Position numbers and translations under genes: made by a program
Shown: positions 26,901 through 34,148 of the stretch, piece by piece
Numbering within the stretch: the first letter of the stretch is position 1
How the letters are laid out: every line of letters begins with the position of its first letter
The notes under the pieces: generated by a model
What the model was told of the DNA's origin: nothing
What the model saw: the letters and a program-made list of their open reading frames with translations, nothing else
The model's database searches: none
DNA from: a virus
Virus record (IMG/VR): IMGVR_UViG_3300042509_000461
Span: 1-49,447 of that record
Strand: one strand, 5' to 3'
Length of the DNA: 49,447 bases

Positions 26901-27747
26901 CTTTGACGAAGAAGATGATGAGGATGTGCGCAAGCTTATGGGTCTTGACCCACGTGTCGCCTACGACTCCGACATTATGTTCCGTGCATGGTTGATGGAT
27001 AAGTTCGGAGAGCCGATGGTTGGCGACGTGTCGTTGGCAGACATTCTTATACACGGCCCGCTTGGCGCTTTATCGAACACTGAACTGTCTAGCCGTACAT
27101 CACTCGACCTCAAGAATATGTGGTTCCGCGAAGCAGTTGCAGGTGACTCCACTGGTGACAGCATAATAAAAACACTGCTGGCTAACGTAGCAGGTGGGCA
27201 GATGCTTATTCAGGCGTTCAATGCAAAGGATAACTTTGCTGAAGGCGATATGTATGGTGGTATCAAGAAGATGGCACCTGCGTTTGTTCGGTCATGGGTA
27301 GCAGCGGAGCAAGGGGAAGCCGAAGGTGTGGTTACCCGCAAGGGTGATGTCATTATAGATAAGAACGATATCACTGGGTTGGATACGTTCCGCACGATAT
27401 CTGGCTTCCGACCACTGCGTCTTGCTAGATGGCAGGACTACTACATCACTCGTAGTAAGAACGACAAAAAGATAAAGGCGGAGAAGACCCAGCTGCTATC
27501 CACCTTGGATAGGAAGCTACGTGAGGGTGATATTACTTCTAAGGAGCAACTACAGGAGTTCATCACCGACGAGGTTATTCCGTTCAACCGCACGTACCCA
27601 GACCCAAGCTTCATAATTACCGAAGAGACCATCATGCGGTCACTCAAGGGTCGTGCGGATGTACGGGGCCGCACAGTGCAGGGCATGCGGCTTGAGAAGA
27701 AGACTGCAGAGAAAGATATCGGTATGGCAGATAAGTTCCGCCCATAA
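20965..27747 (+). CDS. 2260-residue polyvalent ejection protein with HEALGH motif
   Basis: The largest gene of the window. The N-terminus (MPDVRMPDGTVIRNVPAGIT) is a short docking domain. Residues about 145-250 are Gly/Ala-rich hydrophobic segments (APFIAAGVATGG, IALGGAIGALASATGFGP). Residues 380-900 are charged and low in complexity. At residues 1006-1011 is HEALGH in the context KAVLFHEALGHVGLEKLF, a zinc metallopeptidase-like motif described for phage 'polyvalent' proteins. A helical part follows (YQTWLLSTPERSVRRRFMHA near 1590) and a C-terminal hydrophobic segment near 1950-1970 (LMMAGVFGGLLGMPLYSVMA). Size, order and domains suit a protein injected with the DNA that acts in the host early. 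The exact domain families need a profile search. Confidence 0.75.
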   Translation: MPDVRMPDGTVIRNVPAGITKAQLNAKLTKNGFDLNRLTTPKQKPSAIENIPLVGGLLAPIADIPLSAVEGLSGTTKSIADVFGADNVVSDAADYVAKAAAALKSAGSREDAEIASKIQKDAEGKGVWEEVKAAARAFTYSPLESIASVAGSAAPFIAAGVATGGTGAVPLATMAGLGAASGAGTIKGSVYDAVYSEFVKNGASEEDAAAAAEKAQEYSGKNIDQIALGGAIGALASATGFGPQFARSIGNNVVKKVAAEVAEREAVEAVKVGARKSVLGGVAKSAVVEAVPESVQGGQEKLSQNLALQREGFDVDTFRGVAGQAASEGIASLFLGGYGGARAAKAENRQILTEEIAQELDALPADADEQTISEAEARFVKRGFPLEKATQVVENLKSAKEAIDKQAAELERARAERMAQGEAEAAAEEGTGSNFTGPPPVDTEEEAAMQRMREAEFAGAGAPQQRKPSTIEQAAIDLVSAVDAGGVPFNTPRINAIGRGLGLDIGKNDKPEATIDRIRAAVGRFDFTPPISETQDTNAPPTGGVNAQYRRNTTQPTITPAFAATANEDEVRAFADQYGIDEAEAVERLSAAASSPSGIVYSRRGRPPSASTVEAAGQEGLFGALPTQEENRLDKFEEIQQRKLEQGALAPEDREAENQARADEFDRLQQERAAKDEQYTADFVKNIEDAIRRANPANEAYSVQVDATSPKPYRVVGPDGELFAAADNLQDFEAQAMDLLPYVAPPTSIQETDSANPTVATSMVQELTRDIDAARERGEIDNNQRTELIRQIERPDAYDKYGRPQDNIAKAEEEARAAMSKFRNTTGVEAKAAEAELAVANEKLTKLVNNRMLNPIRSKLRSMAENRQLEREGATSRVGSAKVQQKLGEMEGADTSAEQREQREAKIDIAEGRVSKYRRGEAQPGQVKTDVSKVRAAVDAIVSVWKGPPVVTVVQSVNDIADAKVRRAVMQDNATNAEGFVAPDGTVYLIADNLESVERAKAVLFHEALGHVGLEKLFRGELDSALTALYKSNGNIRANTDAWLAANPDAYAQDTNRTARAVEEILAEMSENGQLRPTMLKRIAAIIRNFARRLGINLAISDADVEAILAAGHERVVNGAQESTLVKGMRYINGWRGGAAPTTKYSRPKTTKQNKEKIGTAEASISPGMRRTQKSTSTNGIAEGVEQVVKGHSWKDWGGGLKDNLEAMAPPTLVATLKTIPTSGILNWFGPDIPTIREIDTLVQKMVAMKANILKAAEQIGMELDEFLLSDKDQLLAQTQSTARINEMAPDDFKSADDALANHPAMKEVEARILKNANDKVLAARIIAEVKALVMQSKDAITVKGDKVAMSTAMKKLVANLSKTAIDSKNTSDQMKQIAELTRRIRDTHALWDKLGELKNGHKLYKEIRSYYKDMFEAELALLDGRIASIAGTKEAKRLRDLRADMMREVMNPDESKKGGDIFYNLDSSLFTKDYFPFMRAGKYYIRVSAAKDGSREREFYQFETAKQQIAAKKAIAKRLGIDPEKNDGVLTIGYDVAQLQEELKTDDQMMKKIFDLVGKAKAEFASSGVLGASDFKDLTDSIYQTWLLSTPERSVRRRFMHAQEVVGFQQDILQNFASQASSYANQLSKLAYAGDIRLKTEEARDNVSDRPTTEQARLKAAIYELEQRAEDEINPSPQSSFINALNRASYFYYLTAPATAMLQLTSIPIRVVPRLWRDYGYAEGTRMWLKYMKIWNTLGKAKVQSTRTGIAGVGDSLDVLMPNILSSKLVSADTKEGKLLRRALAAGMERNVLETVQDTLIQNERETGQKHRTGAARTVAETAAVTGKAMGVMFQGLENISRQAAYFMAFELAYKAETAKNPGAPEKVVFDKAVTTALDTVRDTLGDYSNWERSRIMKNDVSRALFLFKMHPILQTKFLVGAMRDIGRGLYPGASPEAKAARAGAMKELGGVLMMAGVFGGLLGMPLYSVMALALSESFDEEDDEDVRKLMGLDPRVAYDSDIMFRAWLMDKFGEPMVGDVSLADILIHGPLGALSNTELSSRTSLDLKNMWFREAVAGDSTGDSIIKTLLANVAGGQMLIQAFNAKDNFAEGDMYGGIKKMAPAFVRSWVAAEQGEAEGVVTRKGDVIIDKNDITGLDTFRTISGFRPLRLARWQDYYITRSKNDKKIKAEKTQLLSTLDRKLREGDITSKEQLQEFITDEVIPFNRTYPDPSFIITEETIMRSLKGRADVRGRTVQGMRLEKKTAEKDIGMADKFRP

Positions 27748-27780
27748 AAAACCCCCGCTGGGGAGTAGGCCAGCGGGGGT
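27746..27780 (-). terminator. Rho-independent terminator of leftward operon
   Basis: An 11-bp perfect stem (ACCCCCGCTGG at 27751-27761, CCAGCGGGGGT at 27770-27780) with an 8-base loop. On the leftward strand it is followed directly by six T residues (27751-27746). On the rightward strand there is no T-run after the hairpin, so it mainly ends leftward transcripts. It lies between the convergent blocks and overlaps the stop codon of the 2260-residue gene. Confidence 0.9.
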
Positions 27781-27823
27781 AGTATCAACCAACGGAAGGA
27801 GCATCTTCCGAGGACGTTTATAA

Positions 27824-28024
27824 TCACATCCTCCAGATACGTAAACCCCTAATACCAGATTTGGTATCCACCACGCTCCGGTACACTACCTTTAGCTTCA
27901 GTCTGCGTAGCACGGGGCGTATTTCCTTCTTAGCGGCTTTTGGGTCTAGGCACGGGAAGAACAGTGACGCGCCCTTGGTGAAGGCGCGCCAGTTTATATC
28001 GTAGCTGACCCCAGCTACCTTCAC
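27824..28024 (-). CDS. Small basic protein downstream of primase-helicase
   Basis: 66 residues, GTG start overlapping the primase-helicase stop (GTGA). Text: MKVAGVSYDINWRAFTKGAS, LKLKVVYRSVVDTKSGIRGL, ending RIWRM. Basic, mixed alpha/beta, no cysteine ribbon. The tight coupling to the replication gene and the terminator just beyond make it the last gene of the leftward operon. Similar short 'VYRxVxxxGxxGLRxW' proteins occur next to phage replication genes; function unknown. Confidence 0.65.
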   Translation of the reverse strand: MKVAGVSYDINWRAFTKGASLFFPCLDPKAAKKEIRPVLRRLKLKVVYRSVVDTKSGIRGLRIWRM

Positions 28025-30855
28025 TCTTCGTCGGCGTCCGGCTTCACAGCCGTGATTGCGTTATTGAACAGGTCCGTAATGCCACTAAAGTCAGGGTGGT
28101 TAGCGTCGAAGATTAGCGACTGCACCGGCACCGTGTTGACCTTCATGCCCTTTGACATGCGCTTGTTCTCTGCGTCAAGGTACAGGCCCTTGGCTTTCAT
28201 AGCGTTAATGGTCGAGCGGTAAGCAATGTTACGTGCCCCACAATACTCACGGAACGAGCTAGCAGTTATGTATACCTTAGCAGTATCCGGTTCGTAGCGT
28301 ATCATAAGCTCTCGCAACGGCTCTAACTGCGGTACTTCCACCATCTTGCTGCGACGGTCTACCCCGTCATTAACTATGAGAATGTTACCCAGACGGGCGT
28401 TCATAAACTCACCAAGTATCTGCTGGTCACCTTCGGGTGGCGGTGTCATCGTGTTGCGTAGGTTGAGTATCATCTTGCACGTCCACTTAAAGATGGCAGC
28501 AATGTCCCAGTTACACAGGCCAAGATGCAGGGCGATGTAGATACCCGTTATGTTAGCTGCTGCTGTTGCCGACCAGAACCGCTCACGCTGTGTTAGCTTA
28601 AGCTTGGAGTCGATGCGCTGTTGAACCGTAGCATAAAGCGCCTTCACCTCGTCATAGTGCGTAATCAGGTACCGTGCGTAGATGTCACCTGCATGCCCGT
28701 AGTTTTCAAGCAACTGGTGGTCGAACATCTTCTTGCCATACTCGATGTCAATCGCGTCAGAATAGTCGATGCTGTATTCGATGATGCGCATGGTTTCACC
28801 ATCAGGCGACCCCTTGGCAATCTCAAGCTTCTCGTAGAACGAGTGGTTAGACGAGCACAGTGCTATGGTCTGCCATGACGTCAGGTTTGCCCGAAGCTCG
28901 TTTGAAGACGCCTTCATGCGATCCTTGCCTGTACCCTGTGTAATCAAGTAGGCGAGTTCACTTAGTTGCTTGGGCTCTGTGTTCGACATTTCGTCGAAGC
29001 TGATATGCAGGTTACAGAAAACCCCTATCTTAAATACCTTCGAGTTGAACGTGTCGTCCTTCTTGGCACATAGCGCCGCTGGGTCGCCGTATACACTGTT
29101 AGCCATAAGCAGGGCTGTAGTCTTACCTGTACCTGACTTGGGGTGCACCACGTTAATGATTGCCCCACGTTGACCGGAGAAACGCAAGAGAGGCGCACCG
29201 AAGGCGGTGGCTGCTGCGAACGCATGCCCTTCAAGGCCCGGACGTCCGTACAGGTTAAACACCTCTGTCCACTTCTCCAACGTACCCTTAGCTGTCATGT
29301 GTTCGGCTAGTGCCTTGGTGACTGACGACGGGGGGCTATGGTATGTCCCCTCGGCACTTATCTCACGGTCGCCTATAATAAACTTACTGTCGTTATCGAC
29401 CCATCCAAATTGATTGCGCATTTGTTCTACCTTTGTGTTGTGAAAATATTGAGCTACTGATTTTACTATGAAGTCCACCAAGTACGCATAATCGACCTTG
29501 GAGCTAAGCATCACGTGCTTAGAGGCGAGGAACTTGCGTAGCTCGTTACCGTCCATCACCTTTGAATTGTGCACCGTGAACTCTTTGACGCCATCCTGTG
29601 GGCTGTGCAGACGAATAAGTGCTACACCCCCCTCGACTGGGTCATCCATACGCTTGGCTACATATATGTCGTACGGATACACCAATACAACGTCCTCGAC
29701 GCCTTCTTCCTCGTCTTTGGGTGTAACCTTGCGCCATACGCCACCGTGCTTGCCCCGTACGTAGGGGAAGGGAAACTCGGGTATATGGTACTTCACTGCC
29801 CCAAGCTGGGTTTCCTCTATAACTACGTTGTCCTCTGGAGTTGCCTCCTTCAGTTCTTTACCTAGTGTAATAGGGGAGCGTATCTTGCCAATGTGCGGGC
29901 ACCCTGCACATCCGCCGGGATTGTGTTTCTCGAACTCCGCACATGTGTGCGGCCCGACTATGTGTGTTACCTTCTGCTCAACCTTGTCAGGGTCATAGTC
30001 AGGATGGTCTGCGGATAACTTGTGTATAGCCTTATCACGGTCCTTACAGAACTTGGCGATTGACAACGCAGCAAACCATCGTGGCTCAGATATTTCCCTG
30101 CGGTCTGCGTAACTAGCGTTAAGCTGCTTGCACCCGTTCTGACCACGGTTCATAATCTTGGTGAAGCTCGACTCCATGTTGGCACGTATAAGCTTAGCTA
30201 ACGGGCTAGGTGCGAATGTAGGCATGTCACCAAACAGTGTCGCCTTCGTCTCCTTTACCCCCAACAGGTCACGTATGTCCTGCATGGGTGTCGGCTTACC
30301 AATCGTTATGACTTCTACACGTAGGGGGTCCGTACCCTTAAAGTTAAACGTGCCGGGAATACGCAGGATACGCGCTGCTTCGAAGCAGCTGTTATCGACA
30401 CGTAGCTCCTTAGTGGTGCAGACTTCCTTCAGCCTTAGACACACAGGCTCCCATTCTTCACGTGTAACTTCTTCAGTCAACGTCCAGTATACGTGCAGAC
30501 CGCGCCCAGAATTAACTATGGTGGGCTTAGGCATACCGACTGTCTTGCAGAACTTACGAAGGGCATCTAACCCTTCTTCCTGTGTATCGTAGTCCTTCTC
30601 TGGCCCACAATCTATGTCGAGCCAAAGTGACTTAAGTGACTTGACGTTTTCTTTCTTCCTGCTCTTACCGTCTGTATACTTAGCTACACCAAAAAATACA
30701 TTCTTCCCTTGGTTGAGGAACGTCTTGGCCCATGCGTCGGCCTCTTCACGGGTCTCTACTAGCTCCTGTTGCTTGCTGTCGGGGCTTAGCCCGACGATAG
30801 CGTACCAACCCTCTTGGGGCTGCACCGCTGATAAAAGGTCAAAATCCTCTGCCAC
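28021..30855 (-). CDS. Primase-helicase fusion (AEP primase + DUF927-like helicase)
   Basis: 944 residues, GTG start with GGAG ten bases upstream. N-terminal archaeo-eukaryotic primase: metal-binding WLDIDCGPEKDY (D80, D82), SGRGLHVYW with H121, and FEAARILRIPGTFNFK. A zinc knuckle follows: C305, C316, C319, H321 (PGGCAGCPH). The C-terminal helicase resembles DUF927: Walker A PKSGTGKTT (572-580), Walker B HISFDE (D621, E622), and LITQGTGKDRM downstream. It likely makes primers and unwinds DNA at the fork, replacing a DnaG/DnaB pair. It is the penultimate gene before the operon terminator. Family labels are from motif reading. Confidence 0.85.
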   Translation of the reverse strand: MAEDFDLLSAVQPQEGWYAIVGLSPDSKQQELVETREEADAWAKTFLNQGKNVFFGVAKYTDGKSRKKENVKSLKSLWLDIDCGPEKDYDTQEEGLDALRKFCKTVGMPKPTIVNSGRGLHVYWTLTEEVTREEWEPVCLRLKEVCTTKELRVDNSCFEAARILRIPGTFNFKGTDPLRVEVITIGKPTPMQDIRDLLGVKETKATLFGDMPTFAPSPLAKLIRANMESSFTKIMNRGQNGCKQLNASYADRREISEPRWFAALSIAKFCKDRDKAIHKLSADHPDYDPDKVEQKVTHIVGPHTCAEFEKHNPGGCAGCPHIGKIRSPITLGKELKEATPEDNVVIEETQLGAVKYHIPEFPFPYVRGKHGGVWRKVTPKDEEEGVEDVVLVYPYDIYVAKRMDDPVEGGVALIRLHSPQDGVKEFTVHNSKVMDGNELRKFLASKHVMLSSKVDYAYLVDFIVKSVAQYFHNTKVEQMRNQFGWVDNDSKFIIGDREISAEGTYHSPPSSVTKALAEHMTAKGTLEKWTEVFNLYGRPGLEGHAFAAATAFGAPLLRFSGQRGAIINVVHPKSGTGKTTALLMANSVYGDPAALCAKKDDTFNSKVFKIGVFCNLHISFDEMSNTEPKQLSELAYLITQGTGKDRMKASSNELRANLTSWQTIALCSSNHSFYEKLEIAKGSPDGETMRIIEYSIDYSDAIDIEYGKKMFDHQLLENYGHAGDIYARYLITHYDEVKALYATVQQRIDSKLKLTQRERFWSATAAANITGIYIALHLGLCNWDIAAIFKWTCKMILNLRNTMTPPPEGDQQILGEFMNARLGNILIVNDGVDRRSKMVEVPQLEPLRELMIRYEPDTAKVYITASSFREYCGARNIAYRSTINAMKAKGLYLDAENKRMSKGMKVNTVPVQSLIFDANHPDFSGITDLFNNAITAVKPDADEE

Positions 30856-30900
30856 GCAGACACCACTCCATAGGGCAAGTCACAAGCCCACTCCTAAAAG

Positions 30901-30931
30901 AAAAAACTCTCTACCCCGTTAGGAAGTAGAG
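30901..30931 (-). terminator. Weak internal terminator or attenuator
   Basis: On the leftward strand CTCTAC (30931-30926) and GTAGAG (30914-30909) can form a 6-bp stem with an 11-base loop, followed after two bases by six T residues (30906-30901). The left arm lies in the end of the small HTH gene. It may reduce readthrough from the SSB/HTH genes into the primase-helicase gene. The stem is short, so strength is uncertain. Confidence 0.45.
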
Positions 30932-31161
30932 CTCTCCAGACTAGCCATGTATGAAGCTATAAGCGCCGTGGCACTGCCCTGCGGGACCGAAGTCCCGCAG
31001 AACCAGTTGTATACTGTTTGCCTCGTTACACCTGTACACTTGGCTACCACAGCTACGGGTATGTCCTGCGCGATACAGAGCCTACCCAGACGAACACCCA
31101 ACTTGTGTTTGCTCGCCTTGGCATTTGCTTCCTGTATACGTAGACTATAACCGCCGCTCAT
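30919..31161 (-). CDS. Small helix-turn-helix protein
   Basis: 80 residues. The middle is a classic HTH: LGVRLGRLCIAQDIPVAVVA followed by KCTGVTRQTVYNWFCGTSVP, with recognition helix RQTVYNWF. The layout resembles phage Cro/XRE-like or homeodomain-like regulators. It is coupled to the SSB-like gene by an ATGA overlap and followed by a possible attenuator. A regulator of middle genes or an accessory replication-initiation protein are both possible. Confidence 0.75.
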   Translation of the reverse strand: MSGGYSLRIQEANAKASKHKLGVRLGRLCIAQDIPVAVVAKCTGVTRQTVYNWFCGTSVPQGSATALIASYMASLESSTS

Positions 31162-32108
31162 CAGTCGTCTTCTTCTTCGTCGTCGGCCCAGTCACTAACC
31201 ACAGCGGCAAGTGTGCCGGTAGGTGCATCAACAGCGGCAGCGGTAGTAGCCTTTTTAGAAGGGCGCTTCACTGGTTCGGCCAATGCTTCTTCTTCATCGT
31301 CCTCACCATCGTCGTCATCCAAGAAGGATGGCTTCTTAGCCTTTGGTTCTGGCTCCGGCTGTGCTGTAAGCTTGACAGGTTCTTCCGTAGTTGTGGCCTT
31401 CGCCATGTCGAAGCTAATCAAGCGCATAGTGGCAGGGTTGTTCTGCGCCTCGTTGACACGCGCTAACTCATCTAGGTCAATAAACCGGTCAGCAGTGAAG
31501 TTAAGCTCCATAGTTTCTGCGTCAAGGTTGTACGCAACCGTAGTAACCACGCGGTCAGGCGCTGCATTGTTTGACACCAGATGGCGGCAGTACTGCTCAA
31601 ACGGAAGGACGTTACCAGTAGCCTTACCGAATAGCGACTTAGCTGGGATGTTGAACTGATATACATCACCGGACTCATCGCCGTCCAAGAACAGTGCTAC
31701 CTTGCGGCTGAAGCGACAGGCTTTACCCTTACCGTTCTTACCCGAACCATCTATGTTCTTAGGGCAGCTAGCGCAATTAGCGGACTGACGGTTGGCGGCG
31801 GATGCTTCTGGCTTGTCACCTAGGTTAGAGAAGCAGTCAGGTGCACTGCCCTTGGCGTCGGGGTCATAGTCGTTAGCGTAGAAGCTACGGCTAGGCTTAT
31901 CCAGCATAGCAAGGATGATGGCGTTAAACTCACCACGGATGGCCTTGCCAACCTGCTCACCGTTTACGATGCGCTTGAACGTGCCGTTGGTGTTGGTGGC
32001 GATGCGGTTGTAGCCGCCCATGCCCGAAGCAATCTGCGTACCCATCTTGGATGGTGGCAACGCCACTGCGACAGCATTGGGGTTTTTGAAGATAGTCAAA
32101 TTGGTCAT
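31161..32108 (-). CDS. SSB-like protein with acidic tail and Cys cluster
   Basis: About 315 residues from ATG 32108; a GTG at 32120 overlapping the previous stop adds four. The N-terminal region (TIFKNPNAVAVALPPSK, YDPDAKGSAPDCFSNLGDKP) leads to a Cys cluster: ANCASCPKN and KGKACRFSRKVALFLDG, four Cys with a likely metal site. A conserved C-terminal domain part is FEQYCRHLVSNNAAPDRVVT. The last 70 residues are highly acidic and end SDWADDEEEDD, like the acidic tails of T7 gp2.5 and SSB proteins. Its position next to primase-helicase fits single-strand DNA binding; the role is inferred. Confidence 0.65.
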   Translation of the reverse strand: MTNLTIFKNPNAVAVALPPSKMGTQIASGMGGYNRIATNTNGTFKRIVNGEQVGKAIRGEFNAIILAMLDKPSRSFYANDYDPDAKGSAPDCFSNLGDKPEASAANRQSANCASCPKNIDGSGKNGKGKACRFSRKVALFLDGDESGDVYQFNIPAKSLFGKATGNVLPFEQYCRHLVSNNAAPDRVVTTVAYNLDAETMELNFTADRFIDLDELARVNEAQNNPATMRLISFDMAKATTTEEPVKLTAQPEPEPKAKKPSFLDDDDGEDDEEEALAEPVKRPSKKATTAAAVDAPTGTLAAVVSDWADDEEEDD

Positions 32109-32116
32109 TGTTTCTC

Positions 32117-32518
32117 TCACTTGGTTGTTGGTTTACGAACCGAAAGCACATACTTAGTATCTGCATTGAGGCCGATAGGTAGGCTATCGGGGTTCTCCTC
32201 TAGGTAATTACGCATGTTGCCATTGTGGATGCGCTGTTCGAGAAGATGCATAACATCATTCTCCTTAAGAAACTTGTACATGGACTCCCAATCGCTCGTC
32301 CAGTATCGGGTAGCAGCGCGTCTCGTTATCGTACCTTCTTTGGTACGTAGGCTATCGACGTTCTGTGCGTTGCAGACTTCTAGAAGCTTGGCGCTAATCA
32401 TGTCCATCTGCCCCCTAAGCTCCGCTATCTCGGCTTTGTGGGCGTCTTCCTTTTCTTGCACGGCATCGCGTATCTTGCGGTAGACACGTACAAGCTTGTC
32501 TACGGGTAAGTCTTCCAT
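32117..32518 (-). CDS. Conserved early phage protein with coiled coil
   Basis: 133 residues. Residues 1-50 form a charged coiled coil (AVQEKEDAHKAEIAELRGQ). The rest has the pattern LRTKEGTITRRAATRYWTSD, WESMYKFLKENDVMHLLEQR and NYLEENPDSLPIGLNADTKY, ending VLSVRKPTTK. I recognise this from many phage genomes next to SSB-like genes, always without function. Ribosome site GAAGGAGCACAAAT. A hairpin and a dyad (32538-32585) lie directly upstream. Confidence 0.75.
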   Translation of the reverse strand: MEDLPVDKLVRVYRKIRDAVQEKEDAHKAEIAELRGQMDMISAKLLEVCNAQNVDSLRTKEGTITRRAATRYWTSDWESMYKFLKENDVMHLLEQRIHNGNMRNYLEENPDSLPIGLNADTKYVLSVRKPTTK

Positions 32519-32537
32519 ATTTGTGCTCCTTCGTTGT

Positions 32538-32566
32538 AGTGGTACGTTATATTGTTAGTTACCACT
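32538..32566 (-). repeat. Inverted repeat in the 5' leader
   Basis: Arms AGTGGTA (32538-32544) and TACCACT (32560-32566) with a 15-base AT-rich loop. It lies 19 bases upstream of the 133-residue gene and just before its Shine-Dalgarno block. It could form an RNA stem in the leader or be a protein-binding dyad. Confidence 0.5.
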
Positions 32567-32570
32567 TAGC

Positions 32571-32585
32571 TTTGACAATGTCAAA
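32571..32585 (-). promoter_or_regulatory. Operator-like dyad TTTGACAnTGTCAAA
   Basis: Perfect arms TTTGACA (32571-32577) and TGTCAAA (32579-32585) around one base. It lies in the 69-base gap between the SNF2-type helicase and the next leftward gene. The leftward strand contains a perfect -35 hexamer TTGACA inside the dyad, but I see no good -10 at 16-18 bases. So it may be a repressor site over a weak internal promoter. Confidence 0.4.
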
Positions 32586-32587
32586 TA

Positions 32588-34132
32588 CTATATTTCCATA
32601 ACTTCCTTGTACAAGTCAATAAGTTTCTGGTGGTTGGTGATATTATTTTTTAGCATGCTGTACAGCCGCTCCTCCACCGGACTGCCTTTGATGTGCACCA
32701 CGGTCATGGCGTTCTTCTGGCCGGGACGGTCGATACGTGCGTTAGCTTGCAGGTAGGTTTCCACGCTGGTTACCGGCGCATACCAGATGATAGTATCTGC
32801 CTCTGTTAGCGTAAGACCATGGCTGGCAGCTTGTGGCTGGATTATTAGCACATGCGGGTCTTTCTGCGTCTGGAACCGCTCGATTATGTCGCTGCGCTTA
32901 TTCAGTGACACCTTGCCGTTGATGACGCCGCACGGTATGCCTTCCTTCTCCAGCTTGGCCCGTAGTATCTCTATGGTGTGCGTGAACGGCACGAAGACCA
33001 GCACCTTGTGGCTGGCTTCTTCTATGACTTCGAGCACCACGTTGATGCGGTTAGACACATCGAACTCTAGCACCTCGCCAGTATCCGTGTAGACCGCGCC
33101 TCCGCTTATCTGCAGTAGCTTGTTTATCTGCGTAGCTGCGTTGACTGCGCTGACTTCTTCGCCCGCTGTCTCAATCAGCAACTGCTCTTTTAGCATCTTG
33201 TAGTACTTGTTCTGCTGCGTCGTTAGCGGAGCGTCCCGCGACACGTGCGTCACTTCGGGCAAGTCAAGGCAGTCTTTCTTCTCAAACCGTATGGCTGGCT
33301 GAAGTATGTTATGTACATACTCGGACGCATGGGGCTTCGGGGCCCACTTAAAGTGCGTAACCTTGTGCATGATTGCTGCGCGGAACTCGGTAAAGTATTT
33401 AGGGCAACCCTGTGGGTTAACCAGCTTAGCTAGCCCGTAAGCATCTATGGGAGACTGGGCAGCAGGTGTACCCGTCATCATCCAAAGCCGTGGGTCTGTA
33501 GCGTGGACAATCTTATCAAACATCTTCCAGCGGTTAGTCTGCACGTTCTTATATGCGTTTGCCTCGTCCACTACGATAAGGTCAAAGCCCCCTGCAATTA
33601 TCTCGTCCTTGACGATAGCCAGCCCGTCGAAGTTGATAATGACGAACTCTGCCCCTGCTTCGATAATCTTCTTGCGTTGGGGGGCTGCGCCATGTGCTAC
33701 GCTACACGAGCGGTGCATAGCAAAGGTAAACAAGTCTCGTTGCCAAGCCGACTTCATGATCGACAATGGGCATAGCACCAGTACGCGCTTAATCAGGCCC
33801 TTCTTCATCAAGTAGTCAGCAGTCCATATAACGCTGGCGGTCTTGCCTGTACCCTGCTCGTTGAAGCAGAATGCGCGTTTGCGGATTGACAAGAATGAAG
33901 CTGTCTCTTTCTGGTGGTCGAACGGCGCGTACTTACCTGTCCACTTATAGTCGCGTAACATCGGGGACGGCACGCCGTCGAACCCAAGCTTAGCTAGCTG
34001 CGTAGCCTCGGGTAGCCCCCAGTGTACGGCTACGGCTCCGCCTTCAACTATAGCGCTCTTTGTTATGTGGTTAGGTATAGTATGTGCGTTCGGCGCTGTG
34101 ATTAGCAGCGCCTTGTTATCAATTATCTGCAC
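32588..34132 (-). CDS. SNF2-type superfamily 2 helicase
   Basis: 514 residues from GTG 34132, chosen because GAAGGAG lies five bases upstream in the gap after the previous stop; an upstream in-frame ATG at 34204 would overlap that gene. Motifs: FDHQKETASF (Q-like), NEQGTGKTA (Walker A, 91-99), VVDEANAYKN (motif II, DEAN at 189-192), MMTGTPAAQSP (motif III, 218-228), KVLVFVPFTHTIEIL, IQPQAASHGLTLTEAD and QANARIDRPGQ (motif VI). Such phage SNF2-like ATPases remodel or unwind DNA in replication and recombination. It is followed upstream by a RecB-type nuclease gene. Confidence 0.88.
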   Translation of the reverse strand: MQIIDNKALLITAPNAHTIPNHITKSAIVEGGAVAVHWGLPEATQLAKLGFDGVPSPMLRDYKWTGKYAPFDHQKETASFLSIRKRAFCFNEQGTGKTASVIWTADYLMKKGLIKRVLVLCPLSIMKSAWQRDLFTFAMHRSCSVAHGAAPQRKKIIEAGAEFVIINFDGLAIVKDEIIAGGFDLIVVDEANAYKNVQTNRWKMFDKIVHATDPRLWMMTGTPAAQSPIDAYGLAKLVNPQGCPKYFTEFRAAIMHKVTHFKWAPKPHASEYVHNILQPAIRFEKKDCLDLPEVTHVSRDAPLTTQQNKYYKMLKEQLLIETAGEEVSAVNAATQINKLLQISGGAVYTDTGEVLEFDVSNRINVVLEVIEEASHKVLVFVPFTHTIEILRAKLEKEGIPCGVINGKVSLNKRSDIIERFQTQKDPHVLIIQPQAASHGLTLTEADTIIWYAPVTSVETYLQANARIDRPGQKNAMTVVHIKGSPVEERLYSMLKNNITNHQKLIDLYKEVMEI

Positions 34133-34148
34133 GACTGCTCCTTCGTGG

